Assembly: GCA_963691775.1 (NCBI GenBank)
Contig: OY829369.1
Coordinates: forward strand, 62,001 to 126,000
Length of the DNA: 64,000 nt
Reading direction: 5' to 3'
Origin: JAZBPO01 sp963691775
GTDB taxonomy: Bacteria > Pseudomonadota > Gammaproteobacteria > Pseudomonadales > Azotimanducaceae
In this document: positions 44,199 through 52,645 of the stretch, piece by piece
Position numbering within the stretch: position 1 is the first letter of the stretch
How the letters are laid out: the number at the start of each line of letters is the position of its first letter
Made by a program: the position numbers and the translations under genes
The notes under the pieces: model-generated
Seen by the model: the letters and a program-made list of their open reading frames with translations, nothing else
Database searches by the model: none
Told to the model about the DNA's origin: nothing

Positions 44199-45583
44199 AC
44201 TGCGACCGAACCACCGCCCACAAGATTGCCGACCTTGGCGTGGATTTCGCGCCACTCGGCTTGGACATCGGAATCCGCTACCAGACCGCCGCCTCCCCAG
44301 CAGCGCAGAACGCCGTCCGCAAGCTGCAAGGTGCGAATGGTGATGGACGCATCGAGACGACCCCAAGGGTCTACGCGGAAAACGCTGCCGCAGTAGGGTC
44401 CGCGTCCACTCCACTCAAGCTCATCGATGATCTCCATTGCGCGCCGCTTAGGAGCACCCGTTATGGACCCTCCGGGGAACGCATGTGCAAGCGCTTCAAG
44501 GGGGGCCACACCCCCCGCAAGGCGCCCCTCTATGGTGGAGACCAGATGGTGCACCTCGGCGAAGCTCTGCACTTCGAACAGCTTCGGCACTTCGATGGTG
44601 CCCGGTGCGCAGCTGCGGCCAAGGTCGTTGCGAAGCAGATCCACGATCATCAGATTTTCGGCGCGATCCTTTTCGCTGCCCGCGAGCCGCGCCTGAGCGC
44701 GCGCATCCGCGTCAGGATCGGCGGACCGGGCGACTGTCCCCTTGATCGGGCTCGTTCGGACGCGGCCGCCTTCGCAGTGCAATAGGCGCTCAGGAGAACA
44801 CGACAGCACCGCGCCATGCCGCGTTTCCAGAAATGCCCCATATGGCGCCGGCTGGCGCGCAGCGAGCGCCGCATAGACCTCCAAAGGATCGGCATCGCAG
44901 GCGCCACTGAAGGGTACCGCCAGGTTTACCTGGTAGCAGTCGCCGGCCCTTATGTAGGCCTGAACACGATTGAATGCGGCCGCGTATTCATCAAAGGAGA
45001 CTTCGCACGGGAGCACCGGAAGCGCTGCGGGTTGAACCGATGGGCTGTCCGCACAGAGTCGCGGGATCAGGCCAGAGGGTGCGGATCGTCCAGGAAGCAC
45101 GTGCAACGCGGTCGTTCGCGCCACGTGGTTCGTGACGATCGCCCAGTCGTAGAAGCCGGCGACGAGCGTTGTCGCGGCGCCGGTTGGCTCGGGGCCGGTT
45201 GGCTCGGAGTCGGTTGACTCGGAACCGGCCTGAAGCCCAACGAGCGCTCGGCCCGCATCGTAACTCGCGATGCCTACGGCTCCGCCGGAGAACGGCGCAT
45301 CCGCGTCACCCGGCGGCATGGCGATCGCGTCTGCCTCTAGAAGGCGCTGCAGCACCTCGAAGGGCGAGGCGCTGTAATGATCAACCCGATCTGCCTCGCG
45401 CACGGACACGCAGTGCGCCGTTGCTTCCACGATTCGCCGAGGCCCGGCTGTCACCACGTCCAGCGTACCGAACGGATGGTCGGCGTCCGCGCTGTGCAGG
45501 AGTACCGCGTGTCCGAGCTGCCGCACTTGGGCGAGCAGTCGGATTGGATCGGGTTGATAGGCGAGGGCGGGCACACGGGTCAC
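44195..45583 (-). CDS. pabB: Aminodeoxychorismate synthase component I
   Basis: PabB converts chorismate and ammonia to 4-amino-4-deoxychorismate, the precursor of p-aminobenzoate and folate. The 462-residue protein has the chorismate-binding fold: the pocket region YIRAGDCYQVNLAVPF, CSPERLLH, SPIKGTV and the C-terminal PGGSITGAPKRRAMEIID and YCGSVF. Between the N-terminal part and this fold is a linker that includes a threefold 15-bp tandem repeat (45181-45225; SEPTG-type residues). The start is uncertain: GTG at 45583 fits the family best; a second GTG is at 45574. It is divergent from the GntR gene. Confidence 0.92.
   Translation of the reverse strand: MTRVPALAYQPDPIRLLAQVRQLGHAVLLHSADADHPFGTLDVVTAGPRRIVEATAHCVSVREADRVDHYSASPFEVLQRLLEADAIAMPPGDADAPFSGGAVGIASYDAGRALVGLQAGSESTDSEPTGPEPTGAATTLVAGFYDWAIVTNHVARTTALHVLPGRSAPSGLIPRLCADSPSVQPAALPVLPCEVSFDEYAAAFNRVQAYIRAGDCYQVNLAVPFSGACDADPLEVYAALAARQPAPYGAFLETRHGAVLSCSPERLLHCEGGRVRTSPIKGTVARSADPDADARAQARLAGSEKDRAENLMIVDLLRNDLGRSCAPGTIEVPKLFEVQSFAEVHHLVSTIEGRLAGGVAPLEALAHAFPGGSITGAPKRRAMEIIDELEWSGRGPYCGSVFRVDPWGRLDASITIRTLQLADGVLRCWGGGGLVADSDVQAEWREIHAKVGNLVGGGSVAV
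45181..45225. repeat. Three 15-bp tandem repeats inside pabB
   Basis: CGGTTGGCTCGGGGC, CGGTTGGCTCGGAGT and CGGTTGACTCGGAAC follow each other directly. On the coding strand they give repeated (S/P)-E-(P/S)-T-(G/D) units in a linker, in frame. Confidence 0.85.
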
Positions 45584-45640
45584 CGACCGCAAAGATGGCG
45601 CGCAGCCTAGCAGCAGAACTGAAAGACGACCATGACCAAA

Positions 45641-45652
45641 ATTGTCAACAAT
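45641..45652. promoter_or_regulatory. GntR-type operator candidate 1, ATTGT-CA-ACAAT
   Basis: A perfect palindrome with 5-base arms and a two-base centre in the pabB-GntR divergent gap. Its reverse complement occurs again at 45703-45714 with one mismatch. The size and sequence fit half-sites of FadR/VanR-subfamily GntR proteins. Confidence 0.6.
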
Positions 45653-45696
45653 AGGCGTCTTGAAGTCCCTCAAACACTCGTTCAGAGTCCGCCGCC

Positions 45697-46428
45697 ATGG
45701 GTTTTGTTGACAATCAGCGCGGCGGCTCGCCTTCAACGATTGCTGAGCGCGTCTTTGACACCATCCAGGACGCAATCGTGCGCGGTGATCTTGCGCCAGG
45801 CGCGCGTCTTGTCGAACCAGAACTGGCGCGGCGCTACGGTGTAAGTCGCGGGCCACTGCGTGAAGCACTTCAGCGCCTGGAAGCGCAGCGGCTCGTCGAG
45901 CGCATCCCGCATGCAGGTGCGCGGGTAGCTGAGCTCAGCTTCGAGCGACTGATAGACCTTGCTCTAGCGCGCGAGGCGCTTGAGGGCATGGCATGCAGGC
46001 TTGCGACGGTACGTTGCTCGGAAGCCGATCTGGCGAGGCTTGAGTCACTTCTTGAGTCTCACGCCGAGCGGGAGGAGCTTCGCGAAGGTCGCGGTTACTT
46101 TCAGCGCGAAGGAGACCTCGATTTCCACTTTCTGATCGCACAGGCCTCGGGCAACGCCCTTGTCACGCAATTGTTGTGCGAGGAGCTCTACCATCTCACG
46201 CGCATGTATCGATACAAGTTTTCCGGCTACGAGGGACGGTCGCAGCAAGCGCTTGCGGAGCACCGCGCGATCGTCGCGGCGATGCGAGAGCGTGACGCCG
46301 ACTTTGCCGAACTGCTTATGCGTCGCCACGTTGCCGCGTCGCGCCGGAACATCGAAATGGCCTATCGACGCAGCCTCGCGTCGATCAATCAAGACACTGA
46401 AACCGCAATGGAGGATCGATGCCGATGA
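45697..46428 (+). CDS. GntR-family (FCD domain) regulator, probable controller of prpBC
   Basis: A 243-residue regulator with an N-terminal winged helix (about 15-75, VFDTIQDAIVRGDLAPGARL ... SRGPLREALQRLE) and a C-terminal all-helical FCD ligand-binding domain with the Asp/His metal pocket (LDFHFLIAQASGN, EHRAIVAAM). It overlaps prpB by 10 bp and so is co-transcribed with it; a GntR gene heads the prp operon in Pseudomonas. Two operator-like palindromes lie at and just before its start, suggesting autorepression. The Shine-Dalgarno is weak and the second palindrome covers codons 3-6. Confidence 0.9.
   Translation: MGFVDNQRGGSPSTIAERVFDTIQDAIVRGDLAPGARLVEPELARRYGVSRGPLREALQRLEAQRLVERIPHAGARVAELSFERLIDLALAREALEGMACRLATVRCSEADLARLESLLESHAEREELREGRGYFQREGDLDFHFLIAQASGNALVTQLLCEELYHLTRMYRYKFSGYEGRSQQALAEHRAIVAAMRERDADFAELLMRRHVAASRRNIEMAYRRSLASINQDTETAMEDRCR
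45703..45714. promoter_or_regulatory. GntR-type operator candidate 2, TTTGT-TG-ACAAT
   Basis: Near-palindrome matching the inverse of candidate 1 at 11 of 12 bases, centred 62 bp away and lying inside the first codons of the regulator gene. Paired sites at this distance could be bridged by a dimer of dimers. Confidence 0.55.
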
Positions 46429-47324
46429 GCAGCATCCGGAGTGCAGGCGCGCGCTTGCGTACCGCGATCGAGGAGGAGCGACCGCTCCAGGTCATGGGCA
46501 CGGTCAACGCCTACGCCGCCATGATGGCCGAACGCGTTGGGTACCGCGCTATCTATCTGTCAGGGGGTGGCGTCGCCAATGCATCGTACGGATTGCCCGA
46601 TCTGGGTATGACGTCGCTGAATGACGTCGTAGAAGATGTGCGGCGCATCTCTAACGCGACAACCGTTCCGCTGCTCGTAGATATAGATACGGGATGGGGG
46701 GGGGCCTTCAACATCGCCCGGACCATCCGTGCGATGATCAGCGCCGGTGCCGGGGGGGTGCACATCGAAGACCAGGTGGCGCAGAAACGCTGCGGTCATC
46801 GACCAGGCAAGGCAATCGTCAGCACGACGGAGATGTGCGACCGCATCAAGGCGGCCGTTGATGCGAAGACGGACCCCGATTTTCTACTCATGGCCCGGAC
46901 CGATGCGCTTGCAGTCGACGGCTTTGATGCCGTGATCGAGCGCAGCCAGGCCTTCGTCGAGGCCGGCGCGAACGCAATCTTCGCAGAGGCAATGACGGAC
47001 CTGGAGATGTACACGAAAGTGGTGAATGCAGTCGACGTTCCGGTACTCGCGAACATCACCGAGTTCGGTCAGACCCCTCTCTATTCAACCGAAGAGCTGG
47101 GCAACGTCGGCATCCGCATGGTGCTGTACCCGCTGTCAGCCTTCAGGGCCATGAACAAGGCGGCGCTGAACGTCTACGAGACGATTCGCAGCGAAGGACA
47201 CCAGAAGGGGGTACTCGACACCATGCAGACCCGCATGGAGCTCTATGACTTCCTCGGCTACCACGACTATGAGCAGAAGCTCGACGAACTCTTCGGCAAC
47301 GAGACGGAACAGGAGGCCAGTTAA
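46419..47324 (+). CDS. prpB: 2-methylisocitrate lyase
   Basis: PrpB splits 2-methylisocitrate into pyruvate and succinate in the methylcitrate cycle for propionyl-CoA. The 301-residue protein belongs to the isocitrate lyase/PEP mutase family; the active-site loop KRCGH is at 123-127 (Cys125 catalytic), with DIDTGWG and MARTDAL as metal and substrate-binding segments. It overlaps the GntR gene by 10 bp and prpC by 1 bp (TAATG). A run of nine G (46696-46704) lies in the conserved DTGWGGAF segment. Confidence 0.95.
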   Translation: MPMSSIRSAGARLRTAIEEERPLQVMGTVNAYAAMMAERVGYRAIYLSGGGVANASYGLPDLGMTSLNDVVEDVRRISNATTVPLLVDIDTGWGGAFNIARTIRAMISAGAGGVHIEDQVAQKRCGHRPGKAIVSTTEMCDRIKAAVDAKTDPDFLLMARTDALAVDGFDAVIERSQAFVEAGANAIFAEAMTDLEMYTKVVNAVDVPVLANITEFGQTPLYSTEELGNVGIRMVLYPLSAFRAMNKAALNVYETIRSEGHQKGVLDTMQTRMELYDFLGYHDYEQKLDELFGNETEQEAS

Positions 47325-48454
47325 TGGCTGAAGGCAAGAAACTCACGGGTGCGGGCCTGCGCGGTCAGGTCGCTGGCGAGACGGCTCTGTGCACCGTCGG
47401 ACAAACCGGCACCGGTCTGACCTATCGCGGCTACGACATTACCGATCTCGCCGAGAACACCACCTTCGAGGAAGTCGCGTACCTGATCCTAAAGGGGGTG
47501 CTCCCCACTCAGGCTCAGCTCGATGCCTACAAGGCACGATTGAAAGCGCTGCGCGGGTTGCCGGAAGCACTGAAGCGCACGCTGGAGCTGATACCGCGGG
47601 ACGCGCACCCGATGGACGTCATGCGAACCGGCTGCTCTATGCTCGGCAATCTAGAGACCGAGGCTGACTTCTCGGAGCAGGAGGGCGCTGTTGACCGGCT
47701 CCTCGCCGTGCTGCCGTCGATCGTCGTTTACTGGTATCGCTACAGTCATGACGGCGTGCGGATCGACGTCGAGACGGACGACGACACGATCGGCGGCCAC
47801 TTCCTGCACATGCTCCGAGGCGACGCGCCGAGCGAGCTGGACGTACAGGTGATGAGCGTTTCTCTCATTCTCTATGCGGAGCACGAATTCAACGCATCCA
47901 CCTTTACCGGCCGCGTCATCGCTTCAACGCTCTCTGACATGCATTCCGCCATCACGGGCGCCATCGGCGCGCTCCGCGGCCCGCTCCACGGTGGCGCTAA
48001 CGAGGCCGCCATGGCGCTCATCGAGAAATTTGCATCGCCGGAGGAGGCCGTCGAAGGCCTGAAAGGGATGCTTGAGCGCAAGGAGAAGGTCATGGGCTTC
48101 GGTCATGCGATTTACTCCACATCCGATCCGCGCAACGTGATCATCAAGGCGTGGAGCAAGAAGCTGGCCGACGCGGCAGGCGACACCGTGCTCTATCCGG
48201 TCTCGGAAGCGATCGAAGCGCTCATGTGGGATGAGAAGAAGCTGTTCGCGAATGCGGATTTCTTCCACGCATCGACCTACCGTTTCATGGGCATCCCCAC
48301 GAAGCTCTTCACCCCGATATTCGTTTGCTCGCGCGTAACGGGTTGGGCTGCGCACGTGATGGAACAGCGTGCGAACAATCGCATCATCCGCCCGTCTGCG
48401 GACTACTCGGGTCCGGAGGCCCGAAAGGTGGTGCCGATCGCGGAACGCGGCTAG
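47324..48454 (+). CDS. prpC: 2-methylcitrate synthase
   Basis: PrpC condenses propionyl-CoA and oxaloacetate to 2-methylcitrate. The 376-residue protein has the citrate synthase fold with GLRGQVAGETALCTVG near its start, the His in GPLHGGANEAAM and the catalytic region GFGHAIYSTSDPR; length and position after prpB favour methylcitrate over citrate synthase. Its ATG overlaps the prpB TAA. No prpD, acnD or prpF follows; the next gene is rraA. Confidence 0.95.
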   Translation: MAEGKKLTGAGLRGQVAGETALCTVGQTGTGLTYRGYDITDLAENTTFEEVAYLILKGVLPTQAQLDAYKARLKALRGLPEALKRTLELIPRDAHPMDVMRTGCSMLGNLETEADFSEQEGAVDRLLAVLPSIVVYWYRYSHDGVRIDVETDDDTIGGHFLHMLRGDAPSELDVQVMSVSLILYAEHEFNASTFTGRVIASTLSDMHSAITGAIGALRGPLHGGANEAAMALIEKFASPEEAVEGLKGMLERKEKVMGFGHAIYSTSDPRNVIIKAWSKKLADAAGDTVLYPVSEAIEALMWDEKKLFANADFFHASTYRFMGIPTKLFTPIFVCSRVTGWAAHVMEQRANNRIIRPSADYSGPEARKVVPIAERG

Positions 48455-48555
48455 GTGCGAAGGCTCGGATGTGGGGTTCACGCCGTGCGAGCGGCGGGCC
48501 CCCTCGCGTGGGCGCCTGCACGTGCCTGTCCGGTAGTGGCGCGGCGCACCGGGGG

Positions 48556-48576
48556 CGGGGGCATCGACGTGCCCCG
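48556..48576 (+). terminator. Hairpin between prpC and rraA
   Basis: GGGGCA (48558-48563), loop TCGACG, TGCCCC (48570-48575), about 100 bp after the prpC stop in very GC-rich DNA. No T tract. A weak terminator candidate for the prp operon. Confidence 0.3.
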
Positions 48577-48621
48577 CGCTTGGTCACGGGCGGCCGGGGC
48601 ACATGCGGAGCGCGGTCGGCC

Positions 48622-49119
48622 ATGACGCGCGAATGGGTGCTCCCGGATCTCTGCGACGCCTATGGCGACCTCGTGTCGGTGCTCGAGATCGAGATGCGGT
48701 CCTTCGGCGGGCGTCGGAGTTTCGGAGGGCCGATTCGAACCGTGCGGTGTTTCGAGGACAATTCCCGCGTTGCCGAGTGCGTCGGTAAAGCAGGGTCCGG
48801 CGCTGTCCTGGTCGTGGACGGCGGTGGTTCGCGCCGCTGTGCTCTCCTGGGCGACAACCTTGCTGAAACAGCCGCCAGCAACGACTGGGCAGGCATCGTC
48901 GTATTCGGCTGCGTACGCGACGTTGCAGCCCTCGCAAAGATTGATCTGGGTATCCATGCACTCGCGCCGCACCCGCGTCGGAGCGTCAAGCGCGGGGCCG
49001 GTGAAACGGATGTGCCGGTCAGATTTGGCGGCCGTACGCTGGAGCCCGGGCTCTATGTCTATGCCGACGACAACGGGATCATCGTGTCGCAATCACGGCT
49101 GCAGATGCCAGCTGTGTAA
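48622..49119 (+). CDS. rraA: RraA family protein (RNase E inhibitor-like)
   Basis: A 165-residue RraA-type protein. E. coli RraA binds RNase E and restrains mRNA decay; some relatives are aldolases. The features match RraA closely: DLCDAYGDLVSVLE, FGGRRSFGGPIRTVRCFEDN, LVVDGGGSRRCALLGDNLA, SDVPVRFGG-type segment (here TDVPVRFGGRTLEPG) and YADDNGIIVS. The ATG at 48622 gives the family N-terminus. No RNase E gene is in the window. Confidence 0.88.
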   Translation: MTREWVLPDLCDAYGDLVSVLEIEMRSFGGRRSFGGPIRTVRCFEDNSRVAECVGKAGSGAVLVVDGGGSRRCALLGDNLAETAASNDWAGIVVFGCVRDVAALAKIDLGIHALAPHPRRSVKRGAGETDVPVRFGGRTLEPGLYVYADDNGIIVSQSRLQMPAV

Positions 49120-49179
49120 AGGTGGCGTGAACGGAGCAGATTCGATTAGCCTGAAAATGCCGGCTAGAGGCAGATCATC

Positions 49180-49473
49180 TTGACCAAGAAAGGCACTTCA
49201 GAGCCTGAGCTCGAAAACGACCTTGCACCCCGCGAGGACGAAGACGAAAAGCTCACCAAACGCGAACGAGCGGCCCGTGCCATGTTGGATTGGCCCCCGC
49301 GCGCTCGCGATCTGCGCGCCTGGATGGACCTCAAAGGCCTTTCCAACAAGGACGTGGCGAAGGCGCTGAAGCTCTCAGACGGGCGCGTTGTTCGTTTCTG
49401 GACGGCGAAAAAGAGCCCCCGGAAGATTCCCTATCCGAGCTGGTACACGCTGAAACACAAGTTCGGCGGCTGA
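49180..49473 (+). CDS. Hypothetical protein, 97 aa, possible HTH
   Basis: I do not recognise this protein. The first 40 residues are charged and probably disordered (Glu/Asp/Lys-rich). The rest is basic, with a helix-turn-helix-like segment (LSNKDVAKALKLSDGRVVRFW, about 53-73), and could bind DNA. The start codon is TTG, with AGAGG about 11 bases upstream. It stands alone after rraA. Confidence 0.5.
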   Translation: MTKKGTSEPELENDLAPREDEDEKLTKRERAARAMLDWPPRARDLRAWMDLKGLSNKDVAKALKLSDGRVVRFWTAKKSPRKIPYPSWYTLKHKFGG

Positions 49474-49587
49474 AACGCGCGGATCACTCGAACGGTCAGG
49501 GCCCCGTGTGCCTCTCCGAGGCTACGCGCGCCTCTGCTCGCGCCCCTGCGAGCGCTGCGACCACTTGCGAGCGGGGTACAGCGACTC

Positions 49588-49642
49588 TTTGTTTAACAAA
49601 AGTGTCACAAAGGGGTTGTTTGTTCCTACCTATAGGTCTAAT
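49588..49642 (+). promoter_or_regulatory. AT-rich promoter-like region before the small lipoprotein
   Basis: In GC-rich surroundings this 55-bp AT-rich patch holds a 13-base palindrome (TTTGTTTAACAAA, 49588-49600) and a possible -35 TTGTTT (49616-49621) and -10 TCTAAT (49637-49642), though their 15-base spacing is short. Confidence 0.35.
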
Positions 49643-49690
49643 GTTCCGCGCAAGCCTAGGCAATAAGCTGGGCAACGACGGAGGAAGACC

Positions 49691-49921
49691 ATGGAGCTCA
49701 AGATTCGAACGGTTGCCTTGACCCTCGCCGCGGCGCTCACAGCAGGCTGCGCTGGAGCAGGTTCCGAAGAGCGAACCGCGCGCTTGACCTATACCTGGGA
49801 GGCGCCGGACCGCGCCACGCAGCTCGCGTTCCCGGAGACGCACAGCGCGTGTACCCGATCAGGCGAGATCGGCGAATATGAGTCGTGCATGATCCGAAAC
49901 GGTTTCGCGCGCGTCGACTGA
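49691..49921 (+). CDS. Small lipoprotein, 76 aa, unknown
   Basis: A basic start, a hydrophobic stretch and a lipobox (LTAGC, Cys at about residue 20) mark a lipoprotein of which only about 57 residues would be exported. Two Cys remain in the mature part (ACTRSG and SCMIRN), possibly disulfide-bonded. AGGAAG lies 3-4 bases before the ATG. I do not recognise the family. Confidence 0.6.
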   Translation: MELKIRTVALTLAAALTAGCAGAGSEERTARLTYTWEAPDRATQLAFPETHSACTRSGEIGEYESCMIRNGFARVD

Positions 49922-50003
49922 CGTTACGGTCAAGTGAGTCCGGGCGCTGCTGCGCCCAAGAGCCGAGGCGCTTCGCCTGCCTGCGAAAGGCCGGCGTCTC
50001 GGC

Positions 50004-50447
50004 TCACGCGCCCAGGCGATCCTCGAGTAGCAGCAGCGCGCCCTGAACGCCAAGGGCATCACACCAGATGCCCAGATTCCTGAAGGCGATCCGCTCGCTC
50101 AGCGCTTCAACCTCCAGCGGTTCTACCTCACCCCAGACGTAGGCACGCGCCATGCGGCGTGTGCCGCGTAACCACACCTCGATGCGATCGATGGCGGCAA
50201 GGTTACGGATCCACTGAGACCGATCGCGCACCGTGCCGACCATGAGGCGGTTGCCACCCGAGAGCGCGACGGCGGGTACTCGATACAGCCGCCCACTCTT
50301 GCGCCCGGGAATTTCCATCACGATCAGCCCCCCCCACCATCCGAGCGGAAACGGAGGCGGCGCGCCCAAACCAAGGCGTATTGCGGGTTCGACAAAATGG
50401 TTGAGCGCGGCCAAGGGACGCGGGCCCGCCGCAGTCTCGATACGCAT
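50004..50447 (-). CDS. Nitroreductase/quinone reductase family protein (DDN-like)
   Basis: A 147-residue protein of the deazaflavin-dependent nitroreductase fold (split beta-barrel): IPGRKSGRLYRVPAVAL, LMVGTVRDRSQWIRNLAA and the following RIEVWLRG are typical. In actinobacteria such proteins use F420; no F420 genes are here, so the cofactor is open. It is the last gene of the mnmA operon, 12 bp after the GNAT gene. Confidence 0.75.
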   Translation of the reverse strand: MRIETAAGPRPLAALNHFVEPAIRLGLGAPPPFPLGWWGGLIVMEIPGRKSGRLYRVPAVALSGGNRLMVGTVRDRSQWIRNLAAIDRIEVWLRGTRRMARAYVWGEVEPLEVEALSERIAFRNLGIWCDALGVQGALLLLEDRLGA

Positions 50448-50459
50448 CGAAGACTCCTG

Positions 50460-51467
50460 TCAGATCGACATCTGTCGAAGATTGGGGTCGCTCACGGATC
50501 TATCGTGCAGGCGATTGAAAAGGTTGACGTGCTGCCGCGCGAGCGGTGCGTCGTTGAGGTTCAAGAAACCAGACGGGATGGCGCTTCGGGGAACAGAGAT
50601 CAGTCCGGTTCGATCCGCAATCACGAGCGTGTCCTCGCGATCCTGCATATCAGGGTGCACAACGCGGATACTGATCGAACTGGGTAGGCGCCGCGAGAGT
50701 TCGAGAAGTCCGTGTCCATCCCGAACCATGCGGCGGGTATCGTGCACGAGCACTCTGAAGCTCGCATTGCCATGTCTGCGCGCAAAACGCGAAACCAGAC
50801 TCCGGAAATTGCGGCTGTCAAAGTAGCGCGGGTCCAGGTCCGGGGACAGCACAAGCAGTTCTCGCCTCGCATGCCCCGCGACTTCGTTGACCGCCGCTTC
50901 TATGGCCGATTCACCTGCAAGCGTCCGCACAGCGTCCGGACAGTCGAGCAGCGCCGGCAACTCGTAAGGCGCTCGATCCACTTCGGCATTCACGATCTGG
51001 AGCGAACCGGGATCCTTCGGCGCGATGAAGCTGATTTCCAGCGCCCGTTCCATCCGCAGATGGGGTATGCCCGCTTCCTCAAACTCCTTGCCGACGGCAA
51101 TGAACCCCGACGCCTCGTAGAATCCGCGCGCATGGGTCTGTGCGTTCAGGTGAACTTCCACATCGCCGCGTGCCCGCGCAGCCTCCACCGCTGCCTCAAG
51201 CAAGGCTCGACCGACCCCGAACCCGCGTCGCTCGGGTAGCACGGCCATACGGCCAATCTGTCCATTCGGCAGCAATCGCGCGGTGCCGATTACGGCGCCA
51301 AAGCGATCACGTGCGATCAGGTGCACAGACGCCGTGTCGCGACCGTCCCATTCAATGCGCTCAGGCACTTGCTGCTCTTCAACGAACACTCGGCGGCGCA
51401 CGGCACGAAGCGCATTCTCGTCCTTGCCCCAGTCTGCTATGCGAACGTCAACGCCCCCGCCGGTCAC
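50460..51467 (-). CDS. GNAT acetyltransferase fused to a C-terminal DUF7931-type domain
   Basis: A 335-residue two-domain protein. The first 145 residues are a GNAT N-acetyltransferase of the ElaA/YitI kind (RRRVFVEEQQVPERIEWDG, acetyl-CoA loop LPERRGFGVGRALLEAAV). Residues about 150-335 match the domain often found after such GNATs in gammaproteobacteria, with a PLD-like HDTRRMVRDGHGLLEL segment but no full HKD motif. The start GTG overlaps the roxA stop (GTGA). The substrate is unknown. Confidence 0.82.
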   Translation of the reverse strand: MTGGGVDVRIADWGKDENALRAVRRRVFVEEQQVPERIEWDGRDTASVHLIARDRFGAVIGTARLLPNGQIGRMAVLPERRGFGVGRALLEAAVEAARARGDVEVHLNAQTHARGFYEASGFIAVGKEFEEAGIPHLRMERALEISFIAPKDPGSLQIVNAEVDRAPYELPALLDCPDAVRTLAGESAIEAAVNEVAGHARRELLVLSPDLDPRYFDSRNFRSLVSRFARRHGNASFRVLVHDTRRMVRDGHGLLELSRRLPSSISIRVVHPDMQDREDTLVIADRTGLISVPRSAIPSGFLNLNDAPLARQHVNLFNRLHDRSVSDPNLRQMSI

Positions 51468-52645
51468 GGTGCACCATCGGTGAGGATCAGCAGGCCCCGA
51501 TTGTGCAGCTCGGTCGCGAGTGCAAGGGTGGGCGGCGTTCCGAGGTCGTGGGCACCTAGCGAAGACAGCTTCGTCAAAGAAGTCAGTTCCTCGATGGGCG
51601 CGGGATGGCGCAGTATTTCGCCCGCGGCGAAGACCTGGGTGCCGTTATCGATCGGACGCAGCACCAGACGGAGGCCGGGCGCCCGTTCAAGCAGCGCCCC
51701 CCGTTCAAGCTGATGTAGCAGCGCACGTTCGTCGAGGGGTTCGGGCACGTCCGCTGCGAGCCCTCGCGGCGGCAGCGTCAGAAAACCGCCGAGGTGCTCA
51801 GCGAAGCCTTCGCCCTCCAGTGCTGAGAGGATGCGCGTACGTAGAACCTCTCGCGCCGCCTCGATCGTGCGCTCGTCGAGGTGTCCACGGGTGACGGGCA
51901 GGGCCGGGTCGAGGTCGAGGGGCGTGTCGTCTGCGCCTTCGAGCACCCGTTGAATCCAGTCGTCCACGAGCTGCACCAGGCTGGGCGCTCGGAATCCGAT
52001 CGACAGTGTGAGACAGGGCGACAGCGCGATTCCATGATGCGCACAGTGCGATGGGACGTAGAGTCCATCGCCCGCCTCGCAGGTGATCGATCTGGCGGCC
52101 GTAAAGTCCGGCAGTAACGAGAGGCCGCCGACAGCTTGAAGCGGTCCGGTTTCGAATGCGCCGTCACCGCCGAGATCCCAGCGTCGGACGCCGCTGGCCT
52201 GCAGCAGGAAAACATCGTAGCGATCATAGTGCGGCCCAACCGATCCCCCGGGCGCAGCGAAACTGACCATGACGTCATCGAGGCGCCAATCCGGGAGGAA
52301 GCGGACCTGCTCAAGGAGTGGCTCAAAGCCAGGCACGTCGAGATCCACACCGTTGACGAGCAGCGTCCAGTCCCGGTCGCCAAGGGCATCAAAGCGCGCT
52401 GCATCGAAGGGCCCCTGCTCTTGCTCATAGCCGTCAGGCGTCCTGCGAATGATGCGCGCGTCGGCGTTGGTTTCGCAGGCAAGCCCGGCAAGCTCGTCCG
52501 CATCGAAGGGCACGTCGAAACCCTTGAGGGCATCAGGCAGAAACAGGGCGCGCTGGCGCCAGAAATGCTCAAGAAAGTGCGCAAGGCGGGCGTCTTCATC
52601 CGCCCCCGGCAGCACACCCGAGCCAATGAAGGCCGGCCGCTTCAC
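51464..52645 (-). CDS. roxA: Ribosomal oxygenase RoxA (YcfD), L16 arginine hydroxylase
   Basis: A JmjC-domain Fe(II)/2-oxoglutarate oxygenase that hydroxylates an arginine of ribosomal protein L16 in E. coli. The 393-residue length is normal. Fe ligands are His139 and Asp141 (in GPHYDRYD) and His203 (in SHCAHHG); the wHTH-like C-terminal domain follows. The start is GTG, overlapping the purB TGA (GTGA), and the stop overlaps the GNAT gene start, so translation is coupled. Confidence 0.92.
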   Translation of the reverse strand: MKRPAFIGSGVLPGADEDARLAHFLEHFWRQRALFLPDALKGFDVPFDADELAGLACETNADARIIRRTPDGYEQEQGPFDAARFDALGDRDWTLLVNGVDLDVPGFEPLLEQVRFLPDWRLDDVMVSFAAPGGSVGPHYDRYDVFLLQASGVRRWDLGGDGAFETGPLQAVGGLSLLPDFTAARSITCEAGDGLYVPSHCAHHGIALSPCLTLSIGFRAPSLVQLVDDWIQRVLEGADDTPLDLDPALPVTRGHLDERTIEAAREVLRTRILSALEGEGFAEHLGGFLTLPPRGLAADVPEPLDERALLHQLERGALLERAPGLRLVLRPIDNGTQVFAAGEILRHPAPIEELTSLTKLSSLGAHDLGTPPTLALATELHNRGLLILTDGAP

